Source: Plantibacter sp. VKM Ac-2880 (GTDB lineage Bacteria > Actinomycetota > Actinomycetes > Actinomycetales > Microbacteriaceae). From it: a stretch of 64,000 nt of DNA. The notes beneath the pieces are model-generated. The model was given only the letters and a program-made list of their open reading frames with translations. It made no database searches and was not told the origin of the DNA. Below are positions 43,822 through 52,182 of this stretch, in pieces (position 1 is the stretch's first letter; every line of letters begins with the position of its first letter). The stretch lies in the NCBI RefSeq assembly GCF_015351235.1, contig NZ_JADKSJ010000001.1, positions 1 to 64,000 of the forward strand. Reading direction: 5' to 3'. Both the position numbers and the translations under genes were made by a program.

Positions 43822-44583
43822 ATGACCTCACTCGGGTTCGCGGGTCAACGAGTCGCATTGGTGACCGGTGCGTCGAGAGGGCTCGGCGCCGGGATCGCCC
43901 GCCGGCTGGGTGCTGACGGGTACTTCGTCGCCGTCAACTACCGATCCGGTGCCGAGCAGGCGGCTGACGTCGTCGAGTCGATCCGGCAGGCCGGTGGTGC
44001 AGCCGAGGCGTTCAGCGCGGACGTGACGGACGAGGAGTCGGTGGCCTCGCTCGTCGAGCGCATCACCGAGGCAGCCGCGCCCATCTCCGTGCTCGTCGCC
44101 AATGCGACGGGCCCGCAGCCGTCGGTGCCGATAGACCGGCTCGGCTGGGACGACCACGTCGCTCAGCTGGCGTTCTTCGTGAAGAGCCCGACCCTCCTCG
44201 TGCGGGCCATCGCCCCGCACATGCGGGAACAGCGGTTCGGTCGGATCGTCCAGATCGGCTCGGACATGTTCGAGCGTGCGCTCCCCGAGATGTCCGCCTA
44301 CGTCGCGGCGAAGGGTGCCCAGCTCGGGTTGACCAGGTCGTGGGCGCGCGAGCTCGGGCCGGACGGCATCACCGTGAACCTGGTCGCCCCCGGGTGGATC
44401 CCCGTCGAGCGTCACGCCGATGCATCAGCAGACGACATCGCGGCATATTTGGCCGAGGTGCCGATGGGGCGCATGGGCACGATCGACGACATCGCCGACA
44501 CCGTCGCGTTCCTCGCCTCCGACCGGACCGGGTTCATCACGGGCCAGCGCATCACCGTCAACGGCGGCCACACCATCGACTGA
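43822..44583 (+). CDS. SDR family oxidoreductase (FabG-like)
   Basis: 253 aa. TGASRGLG near residue 15, NATG, and YVAAK (Tyr-x-x-x-Lys) are the SDR motifs; the C-terminus ends GQRITVNGGHTID. GGAG lies upstream of the ATG. No regulator next to it. FabG-type sequence, but not in a fatty-acid gene cluster, so a secondary reductase is likely. Confidence 0.88.
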   Translation: MTSLGFAGQRVALVTGASRGLGAGIARRLGADGYFVAVNYRSGAEQAADVVESIRQAGGAAEAFSADVTDEESVASLVERITEAAAPISVLVANATGPQPSVPIDRLGWDDHVAQLAFFVKSPTLLVRAIAPHMREQRFGRIVQIGSDMFERALPEMSAYVAAKGAQLGLTRSWARELGPDGITVNLVAPGWIPVERHADASADDIAAYLAEVPMGRMGTIDDIADTVAFLASDRTGFITGQRITVNGGHTID

Positions 44584-44703
44584 CGCGAGCACGCGCAGCT
44601 CCGTAGGTCGGAGCGTGAGGAGACCGTCGGGGTTCCGCTGTTCGACGTATTGATCCCGTGAGGACCGGCGCGCGGCGGGTTCGTGAGGCGTAGACCGGTC
44701 GTC

Positions 44704-45228
44704 ATGACCCTCACGACCATCCTGCCCTCGCTCCGGCGCAGCATCCCGGACCCGTTCGTCCCCGACCATTGGCCGGCACACACCAGCCTCAGCATCACGG
44801 ACGTGATCGTCACCGACGTCCCGATGCTGCACCTGGTCGCGCGGCAGGGAACGCCCTTGGTGCACACGGCCGCAGCGGTGATCCCTGGCACCGGCGGATG
44901 CCCCTCCTCCACCGAGCGGACCTCTGTGGTCGTCACCCGTGTTGTCGCGGTGGCCACCGGTGACGACGGCCACCACCTCACCCTCGCCGCCCACCTGCCG
45001 GACGCCGACGTGTGCTGGTCGGAACTTCGCTTGATCGGTCGGGCGTCCACGACGCACTCCGTCGCTTTCCACGTCGACAGCGCGTCCTCCGTCGATCCGG
45101 CGGACGACGAGCGGCGCGTGCAGCTCCCGCGCGACCTCGCGCCTGGAGACCTGCTCGCCGTACCGTGTCGAGGTGGGGTCGCTCAGGCGGTCGGCTCGGT
45201 GTCCGGTTTCATCCAGAACGGTGAGTAG
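44704..45228 (+). CDS. conserved protein of unknown function
   Basis: 174 aa from the ATG at 44704 (a GTG at 44683 is in frame). Soluble, no signal peptide, beta-rich C-terminus. It overlaps the convergent VOC gene by 46 bases. The sequence looks like an uncharacterised Microbacteriaceae protein with a conserved TSVVVTRV stretch, but no function can be given. Confidence 0.6.
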   Translation: MTLTTILPSLRRSIPDPFVPDHWPAHTSLSITDVIVTDVPMLHLVARQGTPLVHTAAAVIPGTGGCPSSTERTSVVVTRVVAVATGDDGHHLTLAAHLPDADVCWSELRLIGRASTTHSVAFHVDSASSVDPADDERRVQLPRDLAPGDLLAVPCRGGVAQAVGSVSGFIQNGE

Positions 45229-45587
45229 TGGTAGCCGTCCGGGTCGTCGAACTGGCGCTGGTACATGAACGGATAGTCGTCGGTGTCGCCGATCCGGCCA
45301 CCCGCGGCACCAGCACGCTCGACGAGTTCATCGACCGCCTCGCGGCTGCTGAGGTCGAACGAGACCGTGACCTTCGACGGGGTCTCCGGTCCGCCGATGA
45401 GGTCTTCAGTGCCGCCGACCCCGGCATACATCTCGCGGCTGCCGAGCATGACGAACTGCTCGGGCGCGATCTCGAAGCAGGACACCTGCTCGGAGGACAT
45501 CGCCGCGTTGCGCGTCCAGCCGAGGGCGTCGTAGAAGGCGGTCGCGCGTTCGACGCTCTCGACCGGACAGGTGATGAAGAGGCTCAT
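45183..45587 (-). CDS. VOC-superfamily (glyoxalase-like) protein
   Basis: 134 aa. Repeated beta-alpha-beta-beta-beta units of the VOC fold: SLFITCPVESVERATAFYDALGW at the start and DDPDGYHYSPFWM at the end. Metal ligand positions are partly replaced, so it may be a binding or resistance protein. TAGCTT lies exactly six bases before the ATG. Confidence 0.85.
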   Translation of the reverse strand: MSLFITCPVESVERATAFYDALGWTRNAAMSSEQVSCFEIAPEQFVMLGSREMYAGVGGTEDLIGGPETPSKVTVSFDLSSREAVDELVERAGAAGGRIGDTDDYPFMYQRQFDDPDGYHYSPFWMKPDTEPTA

Positions 45588-45593
45588 GCGGTC

Positions 45594-45599
45594 AAGCTA
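45594..45599 (-). promoter_or_regulatory. -10 element, leaderless start
   Basis: Minus strand TAGCTT, six bases (GACCGC), then the ATG at 45587. Confidence 0.55.
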
Positions 45600-45687
45600 C
45601 GCCCGGCACGAACCAGCCACAAGGACGATCTCCGCGCTGCGGCCGTGACGGGCGACGCATGGTCCCAACGACCCCAATGGTCGAACC

Positions 45688-46179
45688 TCAGGCGTCCGGC
45701 GGTGTCCACGGAGCGGCCGGGTCGATCGTCGTCGCGATGCGCGCGCTGATCTCGGCCAACTGCCGCACCTGCGCCTTCGTGAGCGAACCGAAGACGAGCT
45801 CTTCGACGAGCGCGTGGTGCGCGGGTGTCGACCGGGCGACATGTGCGTGTCCGTCCTCGGTGAGGACGGCGAGGGTGAACCGGCCGTCGGCCGGGTCGAC
45901 CTCCCGCCGCACCCAGCCGTTCCGCTCCATCCGCGAGATCGCCCGGGAGAGCCTCGAGAGCGTGCTGCTGGCGTAGCCGGCGAGGGTGCTCATGCGGAGC
46001 GTGCGACCGGGGGCGGTGTCGAGCGCGAACAGCAGTCCGTGCTCGTAGTGGCTCAGACCGCTGTCGCGTTGCAGCTGCGCGTCGAGCGCTGCGGGAAGCC
46101 GCTCGAGGAGGGTGGCGACGGACGCCCAGGCCGCGAGCCGTTCGCCGCTGAGGCCGGGTTGGTCGAGGTGATCGGTCAC
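45688..46179 (-). CDS. MarR-family transcription regulator
   Basis: 163 aa from the GTG at 46179, chosen because TACGCT lies six bases before it. GRTLRMSTLAGYASSTLSRLSRAISRMERNGWV is the winged-helix recognition region (given by its edges), followed by DPADGRFTLAVLTEDG (wing). Divergent from the SDR at 46283. It likely binds the two TTGCCTGAGCAAG-type boxes between them. Confidence 0.9.
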   Translation of the reverse strand: MTDHLDQPGLSGERLAAWASVATLLERLPAALDAQLQRDSGLSHYEHGLLFALDTAPGRTLRMSTLAGYASSTLSRLSRAISRMERNGWVRREVDPADGRFTLAVLTEDGHAHVARSTPAHHALVEELVFGSLTKAQVRQLAEISARIATTIDPAAPWTPPDA

Positions 46180-46185
46180 GAGAAC

Positions 46186-46213
46186 AGCGTAGACAACTTG
46201 CCTGAGCAAGCAA
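46186..46213 (-). promoter_or_regulatory. MarR-gene promoter (leaderless)
   Basis: Minus strand -35 TTGCTT (46208-46213), 16-base spacer, -10 TACGCT (46186-46191), then six bases to the GTG at 46179. The upstream operator box lies inside the spacer, so bound regulator would stop its own transcription. Confidence 0.65.
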
Positions 46214-46242
46214 CGCGCCCTAGTGTGACTTTCCTGAGCAAG
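46197..46242. promoter_or_regulatory. two MarR operator boxes in the divergent promoter
   Basis: CTTGCCTGAGCAAG (46197-46210) and CTTTCCTGAGCAAG (46229-46242) are copies of one near-palindrome, 13 of 14 bases alike, spaced 32 bp (three helical turns). The first covers the -35 (TTGCCT, 46198-46203) of the SDR promoter; -10 TAGTGT is at 46221-46226 after a 17-base spacer. The second lies at its predicted start site. Confidence 0.75.
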
Positions 46243-46282
46243 TGATCGAGGTGCGTGATGCGCGCCAGGAACAGGAGAAGAC

Positions 46283-47074
46283 ATGGACCTGCAACTCCGC
46301 GGCAAGACGGCGTTCATCAGCGGATCGACCCGTGGCATCGGCGCAGCCATCGCCTCGACCCTCGCCGCGGAGGGCGCGCGCGTCATCGTGAACGGCCGAA
46401 GCGAGCAGGCAGTAGGACGCGCGGTCGCCGAGCTCCGGCGCGCGCACCCCGACGCGCCGCACGACGGGATCGCCGCCGACTTCGCCGATCCCGCATCGGT
46501 CGAGCGGCTGCTCGCCGAGTTCGGCGACGTCGACATCCTCGTCAACAACGTCGGCCTGTTCGGCCTCACGTCGTTCGAGTCCGTCTCAGACGACGAGTGG
46601 TCCCACCTGCTCGAAGTGAACCTGATGAGCGGCGTCCGCCTGTCCCGCCACGTCCTGCCAAGCATGTTGGAACGCGGCTGGGGACGGGTCCTCTTCGTCA
46701 GCAGCGAGTCGGGCGTCGATGTGCCGGCCGACATGATCCACTACGGCGTCACGAAGGCCGCGATGATCGCGCTCGGGAACGGCCTCGCCAAGCGGACCCG
46801 CGGTACGGCGGTGACGGTCAACACGATCCTCGGCGGCCCGAGCTACTCGGACGGCGTCGCCGCTGTGGTCGAGTCCATCGCCGCCGAGCAGTCCGCCCCC
46901 GTCGAAGCGGTGAAGGCCTCGATCATCGGCCGCAACCACACCACGCTCCTCGAACGCTTCATCGACCCCGCGGAGATCGCCTCGATGGCGGCCTACCTCG
47001 CCAGCCCGCTGGCGTCGGCGACGAACGGTGCCGCCGTGCGGGTCGACGGCGGGGTGCTGACCGGGATGCTCTAG
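46283..47074 (+). CDS. SDR family oxidoreductase controlled by MarR
   Basis: 263 aa. SGSTRGIG, NNVG and the catalytic Ser (VSSESGV) with YGVTK are in place. Close relative of the SDR at 31960-32775. AGGAG precedes the ATG. It lies behind the divergent MarR-controlled promoter; the inducer and substrate are unknown. Confidence 0.88.
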   Translation: MDLQLRGKTAFISGSTRGIGAAIASTLAAEGARVIVNGRSEQAVGRAVAELRRAHPDAPHDGIAADFADPASVERLLAEFGDVDILVNNVGLFGLTSFESVSDDEWSHLLEVNLMSGVRLSRHVLPSMLERGWGRVLFVSSESGVDVPADMIHYGVTKAAMIALGNGLAKRTRGTAVTVNTILGGPSYSDGVAAVVESIAAEQSAPVEAVKASIIGRNHTTLLERFIDPAEIASMAAYLASPLASATNGAAVRVDGGVLTGML

Positions 47075-47124
47075 GGCGACCTGGCGGGGTCAGACGCCTG
47101 CACCGCCGTCCGGCAGGGAGCAGC

Positions 47125-47571
47125 TCAGCGCCGTTCGGTCTTCGTGAGGTCCTGGGCGAGCATCACCAGGATGCCGCTCGGGCCACGCAGGTAGGTGAGT
47201 TTGTAGACGTCCTCATAGTTCGCCACACCACGAAGCGGGTAGCACCCGTGCCGGGCCGCCGTGGCGAGCGCGACGTCGATGTCATCGACGGAGAAGGCCA
47301 CGCGGTGCATGCCGATCTCGTTGGGCGCCGTCGGTTCCGTCTCGATCGCGTCCGGGTGCAGGTACTCGAACAGCTCGATCTGCCCGTGACCATCCGGCGT
47401 CTTGAGGACGGCGATCTTGGCGTGGTTACCGTCGAGACCGACCGCGGTGTCCGCCCAGTCGCCACTGATGGTGTCCCGCCCCGCGACCTCGAGCCCGAGG
47501 TCGACGAAGAAGGAGATGGCCTCCTCGATGTCCCGGACGGCGATCCCGACGTTCTCCAGCTTGATGACCAT
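47125..47571 (-). CDS. VOC-family protein, methylmalonyl-CoA epimerase/glyoxalase-like
   Basis: 148 aa. LENVGIAVRDIEEAISFFVDLGLE opens the VOC fold; metal-ligand His and Glu positions are in GQIELFEY and GMHRVAFSVDD. The ATG at 47571 has TAGCAT seven bases before it; ATGs further upstream (47580, 47604) are less likely. Small-molecule isomerase or resistance protein; specificity not determined. Confidence 0.83.
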   Translation of the reverse strand: MVIKLENVGIAVRDIEEAISFFVDLGLEVAGRDTISGDWADTAVGLDGNHAKIAVLKTPDGHGQIELFEYLHPDAIETEPTAPNEIGMHRVAFSVDDIDVALATAARHGCYPLRGVANYEDVYKLTYLRGPSGILVMLAQDLTKTERR

Positions 47572-47655
47572 GACCCGCATGCTACTCACGGGTCGAGCGT
47601 TCACACCCTCCGGGAACGAACCTCGGCGCCGACCGACATGCGGCCGGAGCGGACG

Positions 47656-48543
47656 TCACTCCGAGGTGCGACGCTCCCGCACCGCGTCGAAGGTGCGCTG
47701 CAGGGCCGCCGTGGACGCGTCATAGTCGACCTGGGCGACGCCGATGAAGAGGCAGTCGACGACCATGAGCTGCGCGATCCGGCTTCCGAGCGCTCCCGAC
47801 CGGAACGCGGTCTCCCGGGCGGCCGTCTGGAGCACGATGTCCGCGCCGCTCGCCAGGGCGGACTCCGCATGGTTCGTGATCGCGATCGTGGTCGCCCCTG
47901 AGCGAGCGGCGAGACGCAGGAAGTCGACGGTGTCGGCGGTCGCGCCGGAGTGCGAGATGGCGACGGCGACCGACTGCTCGTCGAGGATCGCGGCGGCCGT
48001 CCAGGCCGCGTGCGAGTCGGGCCACTCGAGCGCGACACGTCCGATGCGTGAGAGCTTGCGCTGGAGGTCGACGGCGACGATCGAGCTCGCTCCGACGCCG
48101 AAGATGTCGACCCGGCGAGCGCCGGCAACCGCTGCCGCTGCGCGTGTGAGGGCTTCGGTGTCGAGGGCCTGGGCGGTGTCGGCGATCGAGAGGGACTCGT
48201 TCGCGGCCACCTTCGCGACGATGTCGTCGAGACTGTCGCCGGCGACGATGTCGGGCGATTGCGCGTTCGTGCCGGCCAGCGCGAGTCGCTCGCGGAGGTT
48301 CTCCTCGGTCAGGTCGTGCCGGAAGTCCTTGAAGCGGTCGTAGCCGATCTTCCGCGTGAACCGCACGACCGTCGTCGTCGAGGTGGACGCCTCCTCGGCG
48401 ATCTCCGCCACGGACCGCGTCGCGAACGCGCCCGGGTCGGCCAGGAGGGACTCCGCGATCCGGCGCTCCGAGGGGCGGAGTTCTTCGAGTCGAGCGCGCA
48501 CCTCGGTGGACACAGCCCGCGCTCTGCGGCCGTCAGCTCCCAT
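47656..48543 (-). CDS. RpiR-family regulator (HTH_6 plus SIS), MurR-like
   Basis: 295 aa. HTH_6 domain (about 20-85; SVAEIAEEASTSTTTVVRFTRKIGY) followed by the SIS sugar-phosphate-binding fold (about 130-265, FGVGASSIVA). It is divergent from the MFS-AnmK-MurQ-NagB-D-lactate-dehydrogenase operon. By position it should respond to MurNAc-6-P or a related phospho-sugar, as MurR does in Escherichia coli. GAGGGGAG precedes the ATG. Confidence 0.88.
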   Translation of the reverse strand: MGADGRRARAVSTEVRARLEELRPSERRIAESLLADPGAFATRSVAEIAEEASTSTTTVVRFTRKIGYDRFKDFRHDLTEENLRERLALAGTNAQSPDIVAGDSLDDIVAKVAANESLSIADTAQALDTEALTRAAAAVAGARRVDIFGVGASSIVAVDLQRKLSRIGRVALEWPDSHAAWTAAAILDEQSVAVAISHSGATADTVDFLRLAARSGATTIAITNHAESALASGADIVLQTAARETAFRSGALGSRIAQLMVVDCLFIGVAQVDYDASTAALQRTFDAVRERRTSE

Positions 48544-48594
48544 GCGTGCTCCCCTCGTCGGTCATCACTGTACCGTCGGCACCGGCCGGCACCA

Positions 48595-48643
48595 GGTATG
48601 GAAAGTACCATCCCTCGCCTAACCGTGTATCTTTGTGGCAAAG
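48595..48643. promoter_or_regulatory. candidate RpiR operator region of the MurNAc operon
   Basis: GGTA-N7-TACC (48595-48609, nested with ATGG/CCAT) and the perfect CTTTG-TGG-CAAAG palindrome (48631-48643) lie in the divergent gap. TATCTT at 48628-48633 may be the -10 of the rightward operon. Either repeat could bind the RpiR protein; the second overlaps the candidate -10. Confidence 0.45.
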
Positions 48644-48677
48644 CTCTGAGCACGATCCAGGAACCAAGGGAGGTCCC

Positions 48678-50015
48678 GTGACCAGCTCCACACCGCCCAT
48701 CACGATCAGCAGCGCCGCCCGGCGTCGCGCCATCGTGGCCGGCAGCGTCGGCAACTTCATCGAGTGGTACGAGTTCGGGATCTACGGATTCCTCGCCACG
48801 ATCCTCGCGGCCCAGTTCTTCAGCGACGGCCAGCAGACGGGCATCGAGTCGCTCATCGCGACGTACGCGTCCTTCGCGATCGCCTTCTTCTTCCGTCCGG
48901 TCGGCGCGGCCCTGTTCGGCCGGATCGGCGACCGGATCGGTCGGAAGCCGACGCTCATCCTCGTCCTCGTGCTGATGTCCGGAGCGACCGCCCTCATCGG
49001 CATCCTCCCGACCTACGCGTCGATCGGTGTCGCGGCTCCGATCCTGCTCACGCTCGTACGGATCCTCCAGGGGCTCTCCGCGGGTGGCGAGTTCGGCGGG
49101 GCCGTGTCGGTCATGACCGAGTTCGCACCTGCGGGCAAGCGCGGGCTCTACGGCTCCTGGCAGTCGTTCACCGTCGCGCTCGGCCTCCTGGGCGGCGCCG
49201 GCACCGTCGCCCTGCTGTCGGCCGTCCTGTCCGAAGCAGATCTGGCGGCATGGGGCTGGCGGATCGCCTTCCTTCTCGCGATCCCGCTCGGCGCGGTCGC
49301 CCTGTTCCTCCGCCTCAAGCTCGAGGAGACGCCGGAGTTCCAGCAGATCACCGCCTCGGGCGCCGACGGCTCCGACACCGCCAAGGCCGCGACCCAGCCG
49401 GTGGTCCGCGCCGGCGCCGCAGCGACCGCGAAGGCGATCCTCCTCGGCATCGGGCGGCTGATGGGCTGGTCCGCCGCGGGGTACACCTTCCTCGTCGTCA
49501 TGCCGTCGTACCTGCAGAGCAGCCTCAACGCGTCGTTCCAGGAGGCCCTGATCTCGACCGTGCTCGCGAACGCCGGCTTCGCCGCGACGATCCTCCCGGC
49601 CGGTTGGCTGTCGGACAAGATCGGTCGCCGCTGGGTGATGCTCACCGGCACCGGCCTCATCGTCATCCTCGCGCTGCCCCTGCTCAACGTGCTGCAGAAC
49701 CCGGACCTCGGAGTCGGCATCCACGGGCTCGCGGTGTTCGTCGCGGGCGCCGTCGTCGGCATGATCGCGGGCCCCGGCCCGGCCATGCTCGCCGAGATGT
49801 TCCCCACCTCCGTCCGTTACACCGGCCTCGGTTTGTCGTACTCGATCTCGAACGCCGTGTTCTCGGGCAGCGCCGGCCTCATCATCACCTCGTTGATCGC
49901 CTCCACCGGCGACCTCGACGTGCCCGCGTACTACGTGATGGCGACGTGCGTGGTGAGCGCGATCGCGATCGGCACCCTCCGAGGCAACGCGCACCGGACG
50001 GAGCTGCGCAAGTGA
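48678..50015 (+). CDS. MFS importer of the MHS (metabolite:H+ symporter) type, likely for MurNAc-type sugars
   Basis: 445 aa with twelve helices. GNFIEWYEFGIYGFLA at the first helix and GRIGDRIGRKPTL (motif A) are typical of the MHS/ProP branch. A GTG with GGGAGG before it is the start. First gene of the operon that continues with AnmK, MurQ, NagB and a D-lactate dehydrogenase, so a MurNAc, anhydro-MurNAc or muropeptide-derived substrate is strongly suggested by context. A PTS MurP is absent. Confidence 0.8.
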   Translation: MTSSTPPITISSAARRRAIVAGSVGNFIEWYEFGIYGFLATILAAQFFSDGQQTGIESLIATYASFAIAFFFRPVGAALFGRIGDRIGRKPTLILVLVLMSGATALIGILPTYASIGVAAPILLTLVRILQGLSAGGEFGGAVSVMTEFAPAGKRGLYGSWQSFTVALGLLGGAGTVALLSAVLSEADLAAWGWRIAFLLAIPLGAVALFLRLKLEETPEFQQITASGADGSDTAKAATQPVVRAGAAATAKAILLGIGRLMGWSAAGYTFLVVMPSYLQSSLNASFQEALISTVLANAGFAATILPAGWLSDKIGRRWVMLTGTGLIVILALPLLNVLQNPDLGVGIHGLAVFVAGAVVGMIAGPGPAMLAEMFPTSVRYTGLGLSYSISNAVFSGSAGLIITSLIASTGDLDVPAYYVMATCVVSAIAIGTLRGNAHRTELRK

Positions 50016-51175
50016 CCCGGCCCATGCGCGTCATAGGCCTCATGTCGGGCACGTCACACGATGCGATCGACGCGGCCGCCGCCGAGATCAGTGTCGACGG
50101 CGACACCCTCGTCGTCCGCCCGCTCGGCCTCATCACCGCCGGGTACACCCCGGAGCTGCGGGCCATGATCACGGCAGCCCTCCCGCCCGCGGCCACGAGC
50201 GTCGATGACGTCTGCCGTCTGGACACCCGGATCGGCCAGGCGTTCGCCGGCCTCGCGGTCCGCGCTGTCACCGAGCTCTGCGATGGGGAGGCAGATCTGA
50301 TCGTCTCCCACGGCCAGACCATGTACCACTGGGTCGCGGACGGCCGGGTGGAGGGCACCCTCCAGCTCGGGCAGCCCGCCTGGATCGCTGAACGCACCGG
50401 CGTGACCGTCGTCGCCGACCTCCGCTCGCGCGACGTCGCGGCCGGCGGCCAGGGCGCCCCACTCGTGAGCATGATCGACGCCCTCTGGCTCGCGGGCGAG
50501 ACCGCCGCAGCCGTCAACCTCGGCGGCATCGCCAACGCGACCATCGTGCGCCCGGGCAGCGATCCGATCGCGTTCGACAGCGGGCCCGCGAACGCCCTCA
50601 TCGACGCGGTCGTCGCCGAGCACACGGGTGGCGCCCGGCAGTACGACGCCGACGGCGAGCTCGCCGCGCGCGGCACCGTCCATGAGGAGACCCTCGAACT
50701 GCTGCTCCGCGAGCCGTACTACCGGCGTCCCGCACCGAAGTCGACGGGCAAGGAACTCTTCCACCTCGCGTACCTGCGGCAGCAGCTCGCCGGCCGACCG
50801 GCACTGCCCGTCGAAGACCTGGTCGCGACCCTGACCGAGCTGACCGCCCGGACCGTGGCCGACGCGGTCCGCGGGGTCGAGCGCGTCATCCTCGCCGGTG
50901 GCGGCGTCCGCAACCCGCGGCTCGTCGCACGCATCCGTGCTGCGCTCCCCGAGGCCGAGGTCGTCATCAGCGACGACGCCGGGCTCCCGTCCGACGCGAA
51001 GGAGGCGCTCGCCTTCGCCGTCCTCGGCTTCCTGACGGTGAACGGACAGGCGGGATCCCTGCCCTCCGCCACCGGCGCCTCCCACGGCAGCGTGCTCGGC
51101 GCGATCGTCCCCGGACGCGTCCTCCCGGCTCGGACCCTCGACGGGCCGCCGCAGGGGCTACGGTTCGAAGCATGA
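50012..51175 (+). CDS. anmK: anhydro-N-acetylmuramic acid kinase AnmK
   Basis: 387 aa from a GTG that overlaps the MFS stop (GTGA); an ATG at 50024 is the alternative. IGLMSGTSHDAIDAA replaces the usual GTSxDGxD with one change; GGIANATI, DSGPANALID and LAGGGVRNP are the other family motifs. It opens the anhydro ring and phosphorylates, giving MurNAc-6-P, the substrate of the next enzyme. Confidence 0.93.
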   Translation: MTRPMRVIGLMSGTSHDAIDAAAAEISVDGDTLVVRPLGLITAGYTPELRAMITAALPPAATSVDDVCRLDTRIGQAFAGLAVRAVTELCDGEADLIVSHGQTMYHWVADGRVEGTLQLGQPAWIAERTGVTVVADLRSRDVAAGGQGAPLVSMIDALWLAGETAAAVNLGGIANATIVRPGSDPIAFDSGPANALIDAVVAEHTGGARQYDADGELAARGTVHEETLELLLREPYYRRPAPKSTGKELFHLAYLRQQLAGRPALPVEDLVATLTELTARTVADAVRGVERVILAGGGVRNPRLVARIRAALPEAEVVISDDAGLPSDAKEALAFAVLGFLTVNGQAGSLPSATGASHGSVLGAIVPGRVLPARTLDGPPQGLRFEA

Positions 51176-51241
51176 GCGCCGACGCCACAACGGATCCCCG
51201 CGACGGCCTCACACCGTCCGACCCAGAACGGAGGGCCCATC

Positions 51242-52162
51242 GTGCCTGAAGCCTCGAGTACCCTGGCCGCGCTCTCCACGGAGGGACGCAACCCGCGCAC
51301 GATCGACCTCGACACGCTCGACACGCTTCGGCTACTCGAGGTCATCAACGACGAGGATCGGCTCGTCGCGGATGCGGTCCGCGCGGAACTGCCGGATATC
51401 GCCCACGCCGTGGAACGCATCACTGAGGCACGAAGGAACGGCGGACGCCTCATCTACCTGGGTGCCGGGACCAGCGGTCGGATCGGCCTGCTCGACGCGG
51501 TCGAGTGCCCGCCGACGTTCGGGACCGACCCCTCCGAGGTGATCGGGCTCATCGCCGGTGGTGAGCACGCGTTCGTGGTCGCCGTTGAAGGCGCTGAGGA
51601 CGACATCGAGTTGGGTGCCGCGGAACTCCGCGCAGCCGAGCTCCGACCCGCCGACGTGGTCGTCGGGCTCGCGGCCAGCGGACGCACCCCCTACGTCATC
51701 GGCGGCCTGCGCTACGCCCGCGAGCTGGGCGCCGCGACCATCGCTGTGTCCTGCAACACGGGTTCGCGGATCGGCGCCGAGGCGGAGATCGCCATCGAGG
51801 TCATGACCGGCCCCGAGGCATTGACGGGGTCGACCCGACTCAAGGCCGGGACCGCGCAGAAGCTCGTGTGCAACATGCTCTCCACCGCGAGCATGGTGCG
51901 CTCGGGCAAGGTGTACTCCAACCTCATGGTGGACGTGCGGCCCACGAACGAGAAGCTCGTCGACCGCGCGCAGCGGATCGTCGCCGACGCCACCGGAGCG
52001 GATCGCGCCGTCGCGGACGCCGCCCTGGAAGAGGCCGGGTCACATGCCAAGACCGCCGTCGTCATGCTCCTCGCAGACGTCGACGCCGCTACGGCGACAA
52101 GCCTGCTCGCAGCGAACGACGGCGACGTCCGCGCGGCCGTGTCCGCTGCTGCGGGCGCCTGA
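51242..52162 (+). CDS. murQ: N-acetylmuramic acid 6-phosphate etherase MurQ
   Basis: 306 aa, SIS-domain etherase. YLGAGTSGRIGLLDAVECPPTFG is the family signature region (given by its start) and SCNTGSRIGAEAEIAIEVMTGPE the second. The GTG start has GGAGGG upstream. It splits MurNAc-6-P into GlcNAc-6-P and D-lactate, the exact products that NagB's pathway and the D-lactate dehydrogenase downstream would use. Confidence 0.95.
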   Translation: MPEASSTLAALSTEGRNPRTIDLDTLDTLRLLEVINDEDRLVADAVRAELPDIAHAVERITEARRNGGRLIYLGAGTSGRIGLLDAVECPPTFGTDPSEVIGLIAGGEHAFVVAVEGAEDDIELGAAELRAAELRPADVVVGLAASGRTPYVIGGLRYARELGAATIAVSCNTGSRIGAEAEIAIEVMTGPEALTGSTRLKAGTAQKLVCNMLSTASMVRSGKVYSNLMVDVRPTNEKLVDRAQRIVADATGADRAVADAALEEAGSHAKTAVVMLLADVDAATATSLLAANDGDVRAAVSAAAGA

Positions 52163-52182
52163 ACAGGAACGAGAGGACCACC

